A stretch of DNA of 37,463 nt from Arenibacter palladensis (GTDB taxonomy: Bacteria > Bacteroidota > Bacteroidia > Flavobacteriales > Flavobacteriaceae), in the NCBI RefSeq assembly GCF_900129275.1, contig NZ_FQUX01000016.1:1-37463 (forward strand), written 5' to 3'. A program made the position numbers and the translations under genes. Below the pieces are notes generated by a model, which was not told where the DNA came from, did not search any database, and worked only from the letters and a program-made list of their open reading frames with translations. This document shows, in pieces, positions 9,279 through 16,665 of this stretch (the first letter of the stretch is position 1; the number at the start of each line of letters is the position of its first letter).

Positions 9279-9383
9279 TTATGATTTCTTGGCCTTCTTA
9301 TCCCTTTTTGCCGCTTTTTTTTCCTTGGCGGATAAAACGGGTTCCTTTTTTACGTTCTTCTTTGCATCTTGACTCTTTGCCAT
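9279..9383 (-). CDS. 34-residue Lys/Ala-rich small protein
   Basis: ATG at 9383 to TAA at 9279 on the minus strand encodes a 34-residue protein. It begins MAKSQDAKKNVKKEPV and ends in alternating Lys/Ala/Arg repeats (KEKKAAKRDKKAKKS). About half the residues are Lys or Arg and there are no Cys or Trp. Very short Lys-rich proteins beginning MAK-x-x-D-x-KK-x-VKKEP are, as far as I recall, recurrent in Flavobacteriaceae, which is why I call it real despite its size. A role in binding nucleic acid or ribosomes is possible but is only inferred from charge. An overlapping plus-strand frame across the same bases gives a Phe/Leu-rich peptide that I regard as its shadow. Confidence 0.55.
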   Translation of the reverse strand: MAKSQDAKKNVKKEPVLSAKEKKAAKRDKKAKKS

Positions 9384-9518
9384 AGTAATTGTTTTTATCA
9401 AAGATAATGAATATGGGCACCGTTATTACCGAAGGAACCATATTTATATAATATGGCCGTTAGTTATGGTTAACGTTGAATATAGGGTGGCAAGAATGTA
9501 TCTAAGTTGAAATAATAG

Positions 9519-10370
9519 TTAGTCTTGCAATGCCACACGTTTTTGGGCCATAAGTTTCGCAATTACCTTTTCCAATTTTTTAGGTTTTTCCGCATACTTT
9601 TCCAAATCAATAATTTCCACTTTTCTGAAGTCTACAGGGTGACTTTCACTTTGTAAGGAAATGCTTCCATACTTTAGGAGTTCCCCTTCTTCAGATCCCT
9701 TTTTGGGATCCAATTGGGGTTTGGTATAACGCATAACTTCTTCTCCGTTTACGTAATGGACTATTAAGGAGTCTTTTAGTACAAGGACTTCTACCCGTGT
9801 CCATTGGTCGCCATGGTAGGTCTTGGAATTGGAATTAATGCAGTGCTGTTTTAAAATCTTACCGTCTTGTTCAAATTGGGTTCCCGGGGTGCATAAATTG
9901 GCGGTAGAACGTTCGTCCTTGCCATTTCCACCCAATAATTGCACTTCAATGGAATTTGGAAAATCCTGGTCTACGGTCATGGTTGCAGGATCTTGGCCAT
10001 GAACCATTATACCACTGTTTCTATAGGCCCAACCCGGCCCTCCCTTAACTTGATCGCCAACAAATCTATATTCAACCCCAATTAAATAGGATGAAAATGG
10101 TTCCTTGTAAAATAGATGTCCAAATTGCTCGTCAAAATTGGTGTATTGGTCATATCTTACTTGAATATTTCCGTCGTTGACCTGAAAAGTATTGCCGAAG
10201 TTTTCGTTTAATTTATGGTGCCTTATTTTTATTTGCCATTCGGTTAAATCCTTGCCATTGAACAACTGTTTCCACTTAAGATTTTTTTGTGCAGAACATG
10301 CAGTGGAGAATAGGCCTAGGCCAATAATACAGAAAATGGCAAAAAGTGCTTTGTTATATTTAGTTTTCAT
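9519..10370 (-). CDS. 3-keto-disaccharide hydrolase family (DUF1080) lipoprotein
   Basis: The 283-residue protein has a lipoprotein signal with lipobox STAC (Cys25). The DUF1080/3keto-disac_hyd lectin-like fold follows, with hallmark strings WKQLFNGKDLTEWQIK, GWAYRNSGIMVHGQDP, SIEVQLLGG, QWTRVEVLVLKDSLIVHYVNGEEVMRY and GSISLQSESHPVDFRKVEI. Family members act on 3-keto-glycosides in periplasmic carbohydrate breakdown, or serve as glycan-binding modules. The protein is probably exported and lipid-anchored. It is a lone gene here, separated from its neighbour by more than 360 bp and a terminator. No oxidoreductase partner that would make the 3-keto sugar is adjacent. Family assignment is secure; the exact substrate is unknown. 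Confidence 0.9.
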   Translation of the reverse strand: MKTKYNKALFAIFCIIGLGLFSTACSAQKNLKWKQLFNGKDLTEWQIKIRHHKLNENFGNTFQVNDGNIQVRYDQYTNFDEQFGHLFYKEPFSSYLIGVEYRFVGDQVKGGPGWAYRNSGIMVHGQDPATMTVDQDFPNSIEVQLLGGNGKDERSTANLCTPGTQFEQDGKILKQHCINSNSKTYHGDQWTRVEVLVLKDSLIVHYVNGEEVMRYTKPQLDPKKGSEEGELLKYGSISLQSESHPVDFRKVEIIDLEKYAEKPKKLEKVIAKLMAQKRVALQD

Positions 10371-10554
10371 AAGATGAATTATTGTTTAAAGGGTCTAAAA
10401 TAGCATATTAATTTAATAGTGAAGTCTGAAATTACTGGGCATCTGTCTATTTTATCTATTATCTTAATATGTAATTGGTATTCGGTTATTTGCCTAAGCG
10501 GCCTAAAAGCTCTGTTCGTTTCCGTTCGTACAATTTTGGCTAACCGCCCAAAAC

Positions 10555-10583
10555 AAAAAAGCCCCGACCAAAAGGTCAGGGGC
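10555..10583 (-). terminator. Intrinsic terminator, minus strand
   Basis: On the minus strand a GCCCC(T)GACC / GGTCGGGGC stem with one bulged base and a TTTT loop (10561-10583) is followed directly by six T residues (10555-10560). This is a textbook rho-independent terminator. It lies about 155 bp downstream of the 106-codon minus-strand ORF, implying a long 3' untranslated region or a frame-shifted C-terminus of that gene. The rest of the 10371-10738 gap shows no other supported feature. Confidence 0.82.
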
Positions 10584-10738
10584 AATCTATTTTGTCAGAA
10601 TCATAAATTAAGTTCCAATAAAAGGGCATTGTTTAAAATAAGCCCTGCAGGTAAAGTTGGGCTGAAATCTTGAATTTGTATTACCTATATCTGTTCTGTG
10701 TGTTCAACAGGGTGTACAAGTGGATTATCTCCGCCTCC

Positions 10739-11059
10739 TTAACTATGCAATAAAATAGACTTGCCCTGCTTTTTTTTAAAACTGGTTTTTTGGAGTTTCT
10801 CTGCCATTAATTTAGAGTAAGCTATTTGATTCAATGCAATGGACTGTAAATCATCTGAAAATGTATCCGATTTTTTGTTGCCAACTACCTTCATATTTTC
10901 CTTAAGCGTGAGTTGGTTGCTCATGCTCCTATTCGAAAGATTAATGTCAAGTTCGGCCAGCAATAAATCCAATAAATTGCAAAACATTTTTTTGCTATTG
11001 ATATTTGAGCTTTTGCTGGAAGCAGTATTACGTTTGGATGCAAATAAGGTAGAAAACAT
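10739..11059 (-). CDS. Hypothetical protein, possible frameshift near the C-terminus
   Basis: The 106-residue ORF starts at an ATG at 11059. It is Ser/Lys-rich at the N-terminus and predicted mostly helical afterwards (KMFCNLLDLLLAELDINL, then TFSDDLQSIALNQIAYSKLMAEKL). No signal peptide or recognised domain is seen. Near the end it crosses a run of eight A residues on the coding strand (8 T on the plus strand, about 10769-10776). Moving one base into the other frame at that run replaces the short tail with one ending IVKEAEIIHLYTLLNTQNRYR, which stops closer to the terminator at 10555-10583. The C-terminus shown here may therefore be wrong. The function is unrecognised; the gene is divergent from the polysaccharide locus. 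Confidence 0.5.
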   Translation of the reverse strand: MFSTLFASKRNTASSKSSNINSKKMFCNLLDLLLAELDINLSNRSMSNQLTLKENMKVVGNKKSDTFSDDLQSIALNQIAYSKLMAEKLQKTSFKKKQGKSILLHS

Positions 11060-11403
11060 AGGTTATTGATTTGGGTGATATAAAAGTAACGAAATGAAAT
11101 ATAAAAAAGTATAAGGCACTGCATGTATTTTAGAACAAAACTTATAAAAATGATATTTTGAAAGAAGTACACTATTCGTAGTTTTATTTGGATACTAATT
11201 CCCTTCCACTAACGATATTGGAGAATAGTGCCGTAAATTGTAGGATACAAAGGAAGCGTTCGTCGTGGAGTTTAGTTATAATGGAATTGGGTAACCCCTC
11301 TTCCTTATAAACTAATTTCACAGTATTTAAGGTACTTTGACTAGAAATATTTTAATAATATTGGCGTTGTGTATATATTCCAATGCTTATAAGAGCTATG
11401 TCT
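11060..11403. other. Divergent intergenic region upstream of the polysaccharide locus
   Basis: This AT-rich stretch of about 340 bp lies between the minus-strand hypothetical gene and the upxY-like gene, and must contain both promoters. I see no convincing match to the Bacteroidota TTTG / TAnnTTTG promoter pair at proper spacing. The only symmetry is a perfect 8-bp inverted pair (CACTATTC at 11170-11177 and GAATAGTG at 11223-11230), which is short enough to be chance. No gene is supported here. Confidence 0.5.
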
Positions 11404-11877
11404 ATGAAATGGTATGTATTATATGTACAGTCGAGAAAAGAAAAGAAAGTGGCAGAAATGTTACAGGAAATGCAGATAGAAGTGTATTGCCCCATTGTTA
11501 AAGAAATTAGGCAATGGAGTGATAGAAAAAAAACAGTTGAGAATCCATTGTTTAAATCTTATGTTTTTGTTCGACTTCAAGACAGGGAGCGGCAAGTGGT
11601 TTTTGGGGTACCTGGGGTGGTTCGTTATTTATTTTGGCTGGGAAAACCAGCCATAGTAAGGGATGAGGAGATAAATACCATCAAGAAATGGTTGGAAGAT
11701 GATACTGTAGAAGAGATTACATTGTCCAAATTGATTCCTGGAGATGAACTTCAAATAAAAAATGGGATTCTAAAAGACCAAAGAGCAGTAATTCGAGAGG
11801 TGGGAAAGAAACGAATACGTCTGGTAATCTTAGGTCTGGGAATTGTAGTCAATGCAAAGATCAAAGATGTGGTATAG
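11404..11877 (+). CDS. UpxY/RfaH-type transcription antiterminator (NusG paralogue)
   Basis: From the ATG at 11404 the protein has 157 residues. In-frame ATGs at 11383 and 11398 add seven and two residues, but the family normally begins at the MKWYVLYV block. The N-terminal NusG domain shows WYVLYVQSRKEKKVAEML, EVYCPIVKE and FKSYVFVRLQDRE, and the C-terminal KOW-like domain shows LIPGDELQIKNGILKDQRAVI. UpxY proteins of Bacteroides are specialised NusG relatives that prevent premature termination in the leader of their own capsule operon. Here the gene is the first of a long co-directional polysaccharide locus, and a hairpin terminator lies between it and gmd, matching that role. No upxZ-like gene follows. 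Confidence 0.9.
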   Translation: MKWYVLYVQSRKEKKVAEMLQEMQIEVYCPIVKEIRQWSDRKKTVENPLFKSYVFVRLQDRERQVVFGVPGVVRYLFWLGKPAIVRDEEINTIKKWLEDDTVEEITLSKLIPGDELQIKNGILKDQRAVIREVGKKRIRLVILGLGIVVNAKIKDVV

Positions 11878-11912
11878 AAAGTAAGTCTTTTACTTGTTTA
11901 AGGGCCTGTCTA

Positions 11913-11981
11913 CCAGATGCCATATTCAGAATGAATAATACGATGAAATATCACCTTATTGATATTTGCGGCATAATCTGG
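11913..11981 (+). promoter_or_regulatory. Nested RNA hairpin downstream of upxY-like gene
   Basis: CCAGATGCC (11913-11921) pairs with GGC-ATA-ATCTGG (11970-11981), giving 9 bp with a three-base bulge. Inside this, AATATCA (11947-11953) and TGATATT (11960-11966) form a perfect 7-bp stem with a 6-nt loop. The element begins 36 nt after the antiterminator stop. The run after it is T-rich but interrupted, so a regulatory or processing structure seems as likely as a terminator. Confidence 0.4.
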
Positions 11982-12307
11982 TTTAATATTTTCTCGAATT
12001 TAAATAGATAAAGGTTGTTAAGAACACAGATAATTGGCAGATTTATTTAAAAACATCCTAGTATTATACCGATGAAATAGGTAATACATCTTTTTCCTAC
12101 TTTTTTATGATAAAAGTGTAATTTTCCATATCTCAAAGTGGAGGGGGGCAAAATAAGGTTTATTCATTATGCTCAACTCAAAATTATATACTTCGCAAAT
12201 CTCACAAGACTTTCTAAATAAAGCTTGTGCCTTAAAATATCCCTGATTAATTTCATACTTCAAGCTGTTCCTAATATCATGGGGAACCAAATTTAAAGAG
12301 CGGTTTT

Positions 12308-12333
12308 GGGCTATACTCTTTAGCCCGGTTTTT
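12308..12333 (+). terminator. Leader intrinsic terminator upstream of gmd (candidate antitermination target)
   Basis: GGGCTA (12308-12313) and TAGCCC (12321-12326) form a perfect 6-bp stem with a TACTCTT loop, followed by GG and five T residues. The T run is only on the plus strand, so it is oriented to stop transcription about 200 bp before gmd. Its place between a UpxY-like gene and the genes it would control makes it a natural antitermination target. Confidence 0.6.
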
Positions 12334-12535
12334 AAAAAAAAAATAAAATTTCCGAGGCCAAAGAAATGTGGCTGACGGCGCGGAGCGCTGCATTCCATTT
12401 TAAAATTAACTACAGAAATTCTAAAGGTGTAGATCTCCAATTTATTTCTTGAATTCTTTGGTTGGGCTCTAAATAGTTTCTAAGCAAAGCTCACTGTAGA
12501 TAGTTAGTTAAATAACCAATAATACAATGTAGAAT

Positions 12536-13648
12536 ATGAAAGTAGCATTTATTACCGGAATAACCGGACAGGATGGCGCTTACTTGAGTGAATTTTTATT
12601 AAAAAAAGGATATCAAGTACATGGCCTTAAGAGAAGGGCTTCCTTATTCAATACAGATAGAATTGATCATTTGTATCAGGATCCACATGTAGAGAATAGG
12701 AATTTTATTTTACACTATGGTGATATGACCGATAGTACTAATCTTATTCGTTTGATCCAAGAGATTCAACCCGATGAAATCTACAACTTGGCTGCTATGA
12801 GCCATGTTCAAGTATCTTTTGAGATACCGGAATATACAGGTAATGCGGATGGATTGGGAACGCTTCGCATATTGGATGCGGTTCGTTTATTGGGATTGGA
12901 GAAGAAGACGCGTATTTACCAAGCATCAACTTCAGAATTGTACGGGAAGGTTCAAGAGGTACCCCAATCGGAGACCACCCCTTTTTATCCCCGTAGCCCA
13001 TATGCAGTTGCAAAAATGTATGCCTATTGGATTACTGTCAATTATAGGGAGGCCTATGGAATGTATGCCTGCAATGGGATTTTGTTTAATCATGAGTCTC
13101 CTATACGAGGAGAAACTTTTGTAACCAGAAAGATTACGCGCGCAGCTTCGAGGATTGCCTTGGGTCTGCAAGATAAATTATACTTGGGGAATTTGGATGC
13201 CAAAAGGGATTGGGGTCATGCAAAGGATTATATCCGGATGATGTGGATGATCCTACAGGCTGAAGAAGCTGAGGATTGGGTAATTGCAACCGGTAAAACG
13301 ACACCTGTACGTGATTTTGTACGAATGGCTTTTGCCGAGGTAGGTATTGAACTAGAGTTTAAAGGTGATGGAGTGGAAGAGAAAGGTTATGTAAAAGCGT
13401 GTAGCAATCCTGAATTTCAATTGGAAGTGGGTACAGAAGTGCTAGCTGTAGATCCTAAATATTTTAGACCTACAGAAGTAGATTTATTGATAGGCGATGC
13501 TACAAAAGCCAATACGAAACTGGGTTGGATTCCGGAATACGACTTACCTGCCCTAGTGAAGGATATGATGGAAAGCGATATAAAACTGATGCAAAAGGAT
13601 CAACACTTAAAATATGGGGGATATGAGACTTTCAATTATTACGAATAA
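12536..13648 (+). CDS. gmd: GDP-mannose 4,6-dehydratase
   Basis: This 370-residue cytosolic extended-SDR enzyme converts GDP-D-mannose to GDP-4-keto-6-deoxymannose, the first step to GDP-L-fucose. The NADP-binding glycine motif is TGITGQDG (residues 7-14). The catalytic region has STSELYG (131-137) and the YxxxK pair Tyr156/Lys160 in SPYAVAK. The family string [17 protein letters not shown] is present, and length matches bacterial Gmd. The next enzyme of the pathway (fcl) follows 95 bp downstream. It is the first biosynthetic gene after the leader, so the glycan very probably contains a GDP-fucose-derived sugar. Confidence 0.97.
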   Translation: MKVAFITGITGQDGAYLSEFLLKKGYQVHGLKRRASLFNTDRIDHLYQDPHVENRNFILHYGDMTDSTNLIRLIQEIQPDEIYNLAAMSHVQVSFEIPEYTGNADGLGTLRILDAVRLLGLEKKTRIYQASTSELYGKVQEVPQSETTPFYPRSPYAVAKMYAYWITVNYREAYGMYACNGILFNHESPIRGETFVTRKITRAASRIALGLQDKLYLGNLDAKRDWGHAKDYIRMMWMILQAEEAEDWVIATGKTTPVRDFVRMAFAEVGIELEFKGDGVEEKGYVKACSNPEFQLEVGTEVLAVDPKYFRPTEVDLLIGDATKANTKLGWIPEYDLPALVKDMMESDIKLMQKDQHLKYGGYETFNYYE

Positions 13649-13743
13649 ATAGCCTCTTGTGCAGTTCGGATATTTACATAAAATAGCATACGATCTATAG
13701 TGCTATTTATAAAATGGTATTCTAAATTAGTTAAAAGCAAAAA

Positions 13744-14826
13744 ATGGAGAAAGACGCAAAAATATATATTGCTGGCCACAGGGGGCTTGTGGGTAGTGCT
13801 ATTTTGAAGAATTTGCAGGCCAGGGGTTATACCAATTTTGTTACACGTACCCATAATGAATTGGATTTGACCAATACCCATGCCGTGGAGCGTTTCTTTG
13901 CTTTGGAAAAGCCTGCTTATGTCTTTTTGGCGGCAGCCAAAGTAGGGGGGATTGTTGCAAATAATACCTACCGCGCCGATTTTATCTATGAAAACCTTAT
14001 GATCCAAAACAATGTGATTCATCAGAGTTATGTACATGGGGTAATAAAAATGATGTTTTTGGGAAGTACATGCATATATCCCAAAAACTGTCCACAGCCC
14101 ATGAGGGAGGAATATCTATTGTCGGATACCTTGGAGTTTACCAATGAGCCCTACGCCATAGCCAAAATTGCCGGGATTAAAATGTGCGAAAGTTACAACC
14201 TGCAATATGGCACCAATTTCATTTCGGTAATGCCTACCAACCTATACGGTCCCAACGACAACTTTGATTTGGAAAAATCCCACGTCCTTCCGGCCTTGAT
14301 ACGTAAGATACACCTAGGAAAAGCGCTGGAAAATAACGATTGGGAGGCTATTAGAAAGGATTTTGACCATTTGCCCATCGAAGGTGTTAATGGATCCGAA
14401 GAAAAAGACGTTATGGCCAGTATCTTGGATAAGTACGGTATTCAAAAAAAGTCAGATGGGGTGCATTTGGAAATTTGGGGCACGGGCAAACCTATGCGTG
14501 AGTTTCTTTGGAGTGAGGACATGGCGGATGCCTGCGTATTTCTTATGGAAAACAGAGACTTTAGCGATTGTTATGAAAAAGGAGCTACAGAAATCCGGAA
14601 CACTCATGTAAATATAGGTACAGGCGAAGATATTTCTATTAAGGATTTGGCCCAAATAATAAAGGATACGATAGGATTTAAGGGGACACTCTATTTTAAT
14701 ACCAATAAACCGGATGGTACTTTGAAAAAGCTAACCGATTCCTCCAAATTACATGGCCTAGGCTGGAATCATCAAGTAGATTTAAAATCTGGGGTATCTA
14801 GAGTATATGACTGGTATACTCAATAG
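13744..14826 (+). CDS. fcl: GDP-L-fucose synthase
   Basis: This 360-residue extended-SDR epimerase/reductase converts GDP-4-keto-6-deoxymannose to GDP-L-fucose with NADPH. The nucleotide-binding motif is AGHRGLVG (10-17). LGSTCIYPKNCPQP (106-119) and the Tyr137/Lys141 pair in EPYAIAK are the catalytic signatures. SVMPTNLYGPNDNFD is the substrate-binding family string. It is about 40 residues longer than the E. coli enzyme because of an insertion around 198-240, common in Bacteroidota homologues. It pairs with gmd directly upstream. Confidence 0.97.
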   Translation: MEKDAKIYIAGHRGLVGSAILKNLQARGYTNFVTRTHNELDLTNTHAVERFFALEKPAYVFLAAAKVGGIVANNTYRADFIYENLMIQNNVIHQSYVHGVIKMMFLGSTCIYPKNCPQPMREEYLLSDTLEFTNEPYAIAKIAGIKMCESYNLQYGTNFISVMPTNLYGPNDNFDLEKSHVLPALIRKIHLGKALENNDWEAIRKDFDHLPIEGVNGSEEKDVMASILDKYGIQKKSDGVHLEIWGTGKPMREFLWSEDMADACVFLMENRDFSDCYEKGATEIRNTHVNIGTGEDISIKDLAQIIKDTIGFKGTLYFNTNKPDGTLKKLTDSSKLHGLGWNHQVDLKSGVSRVYDWYTQ

Positions 14827-14866
14827 GGTTACTTGCAAAAATACTTTTTCCGTTATTTAACCCTAT
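14823..14866 (+). repeat. Inverted repeat spanning the fcl stop codon
   Basis: ATAGGGTTA (14823-14831), which contains the fcl TAG stop, pairs perfectly with TAACCCTAT (14858-14866) across a 26-nt loop. No T run follows, so it is not a classical terminator. It could stabilise the 3' end of the fcl message or modulate readthrough to the next gene, which starts about 220 bp later. Confidence 0.4.
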
Positions 14867-15088
14867 CACACTCCCAATTGACTGTCCCGATTAGTTGTGG
14901 TTTCTAAAAAAATATACTCAGTGCTTTGGCCTGGGAACATATGTTTTCATTAGAAATAAAAAGCCCTTTGGTATAACAGGGGGAACAAATGCCCATCTAG
15001 CTTCTAACCTTGATTTTGTAGGTATTGGCAATTTGTAATGGAAACATTTAAGTGTTTACCGATTAATAACCTTTTAAGTTGTTTGAAA

Positions 15089-16435
15089 ATGAAAAAATCT
15101 TATTTTATTATTCCGATTTCCGTCATATTCCATTTAACAACTATAAATCTGATACTGTATTTATTTACACCAGATAGTTATAGAAATGGATTCAGTGTAT
15201 TGTATTATAACTTTTCCTGGTTTTTGGTGACCTATGCCATAGACTTTTATCCCACGGCAAGAAGGGAAGGGTTTATGACCAATTTTAGCAATTTTTTGCG
15301 ACTTTTCTTGATCTACGGCTTTTTTTACCTTACCTCTTTTGCCTTTAGGGACTATATCCCATATTCTATGGGATATTTACTACAGGTCTATCTGTTGATT
15401 TTTTTAATGCTTACCCTGTGGAGAGTGTTTTTCTTTGCTGCGAGAAGGTTATATAGGGCCCAAGGGGGCAATTCAGCTAGGGTAGTAGTGATAGGAAGGG
15501 ATAAAAATCTAAAAAAAATTAGAAAAGTATTCGATGATTCGGGATTGGGTTACCGTTATATAGGATACTTTGATAATTTCAAATCTTATAGTCCTACTTA
15601 TTTGGGGGATATCAATAAATCCTTTACATACATCTTCGAAAATGATATAGATGAGGTGTATTGTATGGCCTCCAAACTCTCTAAACTGGAAATGCAACAG
15701 CTGATCACAATAGCGGACAATAGTTTCAAGAAAATCAAAATTATTCCAGATAATAAGGAGCTGATATCCCGGGCCATGTCCATAGAACTTTATGATAGCG
15801 TGCCAGTTCTTAATCTAAGGGCATCTCCTTTGGAAATGGATTATGCCAATGTTGTGAAGCGGGTTTTTGATGTATTGTTCTCAAGTTTGGTCATCGTTTT
15901 TGTACTGTCCTGGCTAACTCCTTTAATTTATATTCTTTTAAAATTCGACTCCAAAGGCCCCTTGTTCTTTAAGCAGAAAAGACATGGAGTTAATCGTAGT
16001 ACCTTTTGGTGTTATAAATTTAGATCAATGACCCAGAGCAAGGAAAGCGACACGCTAATGGCCACCAAGAACGATATGCGGATTACTCGACTGGGGAAAA
16101 TATTACGTAAAACTAGTATCGATGAACTGCCCCAGTTCTTTAATGTGCTTAAGGGAGATATGAGCGTTGTAGGACCTAGGCCCCATATGGAGATACATAC
16201 TCAACAATATGAGACCTCTGTAGATAAATATCTGGTTCGACATTTTCTAAAGCCTGGCATTACCGGTTTGGCACAGATTAAAGGATATCGTGGTGAAATT
16301 ATAGAAAAATCTGACATTGTGAATAGGGTACGATTTGATATTTTCTATATGGAGAAATGGTCGCTACAATTAGACTTTAAGATTATATATTATACCGTGG
16401 TCAATGCCATAATCGGTCAGGAAAGAGCATATTGA
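15089..16435 (+). CDS. wcaJ: Undecaprenyl-phosphate sugar-1-phosphate transferase (WcaJ-type initiating enzyme)
   Basis: From the preferred ATG at 15089 (MKKSYFIIP) the protein has 448 residues; an in-frame ATG at 15038 adds 17 less typical residues. Several membrane segments occupy the N-terminal third and are followed by a nucleotide-binding-like CoA_binding_3 domain (ARVVVIGRDKNLKKI). The C-terminal bacterial sugar transferase domain (PF02397) follows, with KRVFDVLFSS, GPLFFKQKRHG, FWCYKFRSM, TSIDELPQFFNVLKGDMSVVGPRPH and PGITGLAQIKGYRG. It transfers a hexose-1-phosphate, probably glucose-1-P, to undecaprenyl phosphate at the inner membrane and so starts each repeat unit. The sugar choice is inferred from family; galactose or N-acetylated sugars cannot be excluded. 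Confidence 0.93.
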   Translation: MKKSYFIIPISVIFHLTTINLILYLFTPDSYRNGFSVLYYNFSWFLVTYAIDFYPTARREGFMTNFSNFLRLFLIYGFFYLTSFAFRDYIPYSMGYLLQVYLLIFLMLTLWRVFFFAARRLYRAQGGNSARVVVIGRDKNLKKIRKVFDDSGLGYRYIGYFDNFKSYSPTYLGDINKSFTYIFENDIDEVYCMASKLSKLEMQQLITIADNSFKKIKIIPDNKELISRAMSIELYDSVPVLNLRASPLEMDYANVVKRVFDVLFSSLVIVFVLSWLTPLIYILLKFDSKGPLFFKQKRHGVNRSTFWCYKFRSMTQSKESDTLMATKNDMRITRLGKILRKTSIDELPQFFNVLKGDMSVVGPRPHMEIHTQQYETSVDKYLVRHFLKPGITGLAQIKGYRGEIIEKSDIVNRVRFDIFYMEKWSLQLDFKIIYYTVVNAIIGQERAY

Positions 16436-16665
16436 TCAAAAGTTGTAATTAGTTATAATAGTCATTTTGATAGCTGTTTTTCTGGTGGCACCCGTAATAT
16501 TGGCATAGAAGAAAAGTTAGGAATGTGCCTATACAATAACTGCCACAAAGGGTTAAATGCCTAAGTATCATGTTTTGGTTCTGGCTTATCAAATAAAATT
16601 TAATCAATTCAAGTATACAGAGCTGGGGAGGTATCCTAAATAAAAAATTTTCGTTTATAAAATAT

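Larger units (their letters stand above)
11878..12535 (+). other. 658-bp non-coding leader between the antiterminator gene and gmd
   Basis: This gap sits inside an otherwise tight locus. It holds a nested hairpin just after the upxY stop (11913-11981) and an intrinsic terminator (12308-12333). There is also a short GC-rich patch at about 12371-12391 (GCGC-GGA-GCGC micro-hairpin), unlike the surrounding AT-rich sequence. A 111-codon minus-strand frame (12105-12440) crosses it but has no recognisable domain. I read the stretch as untranslated leader RNA for the downstream biosynthetic genes. Confidence 0.55.

Noticed and set aside
9145..9372. 75-codon plus-strand frame rich in Phe and Leu
   Set aside because: Its Phe/Leu-rich end is the antisense of the Lys-rich 34-residue gene; no membrane-protein features beyond that.
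10590..10740. Possible structured non-coding RNA (SRP RNA or tmRNA-like) upstream of the 10555 terminator
   Set aside because: I looked for SRP GGAA-loop motifs and tmRNA ends and found none; the frame-shifted coding tail explains the sequence better.
11170..11230. 8-bp inverted pair upstream of the antiterminator, considered as an invertible capsule promoter
   Set aside because: Bacteroides invertible promoters have much longer inverted repeats and a recombinase; here the match does not extend beyond 8 bp and one such pair is expected by chance in about 320 bp.
12105..12440. 111-codon minus-strand frame in the leader between upxY-like gene and gmd
   Set aside because: No domain, signal peptide or regular codon pattern, antisense to the locus, and it runs through the terminator hairpin. 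More likely a chance open frame in leader RNA.
16436..16665. Remnant of a wza gene before wzc
   Set aside because: The 230-bp gap has no frame with export-protein motifs; only a loose GTGGCA/TGCCAC pair was seen.
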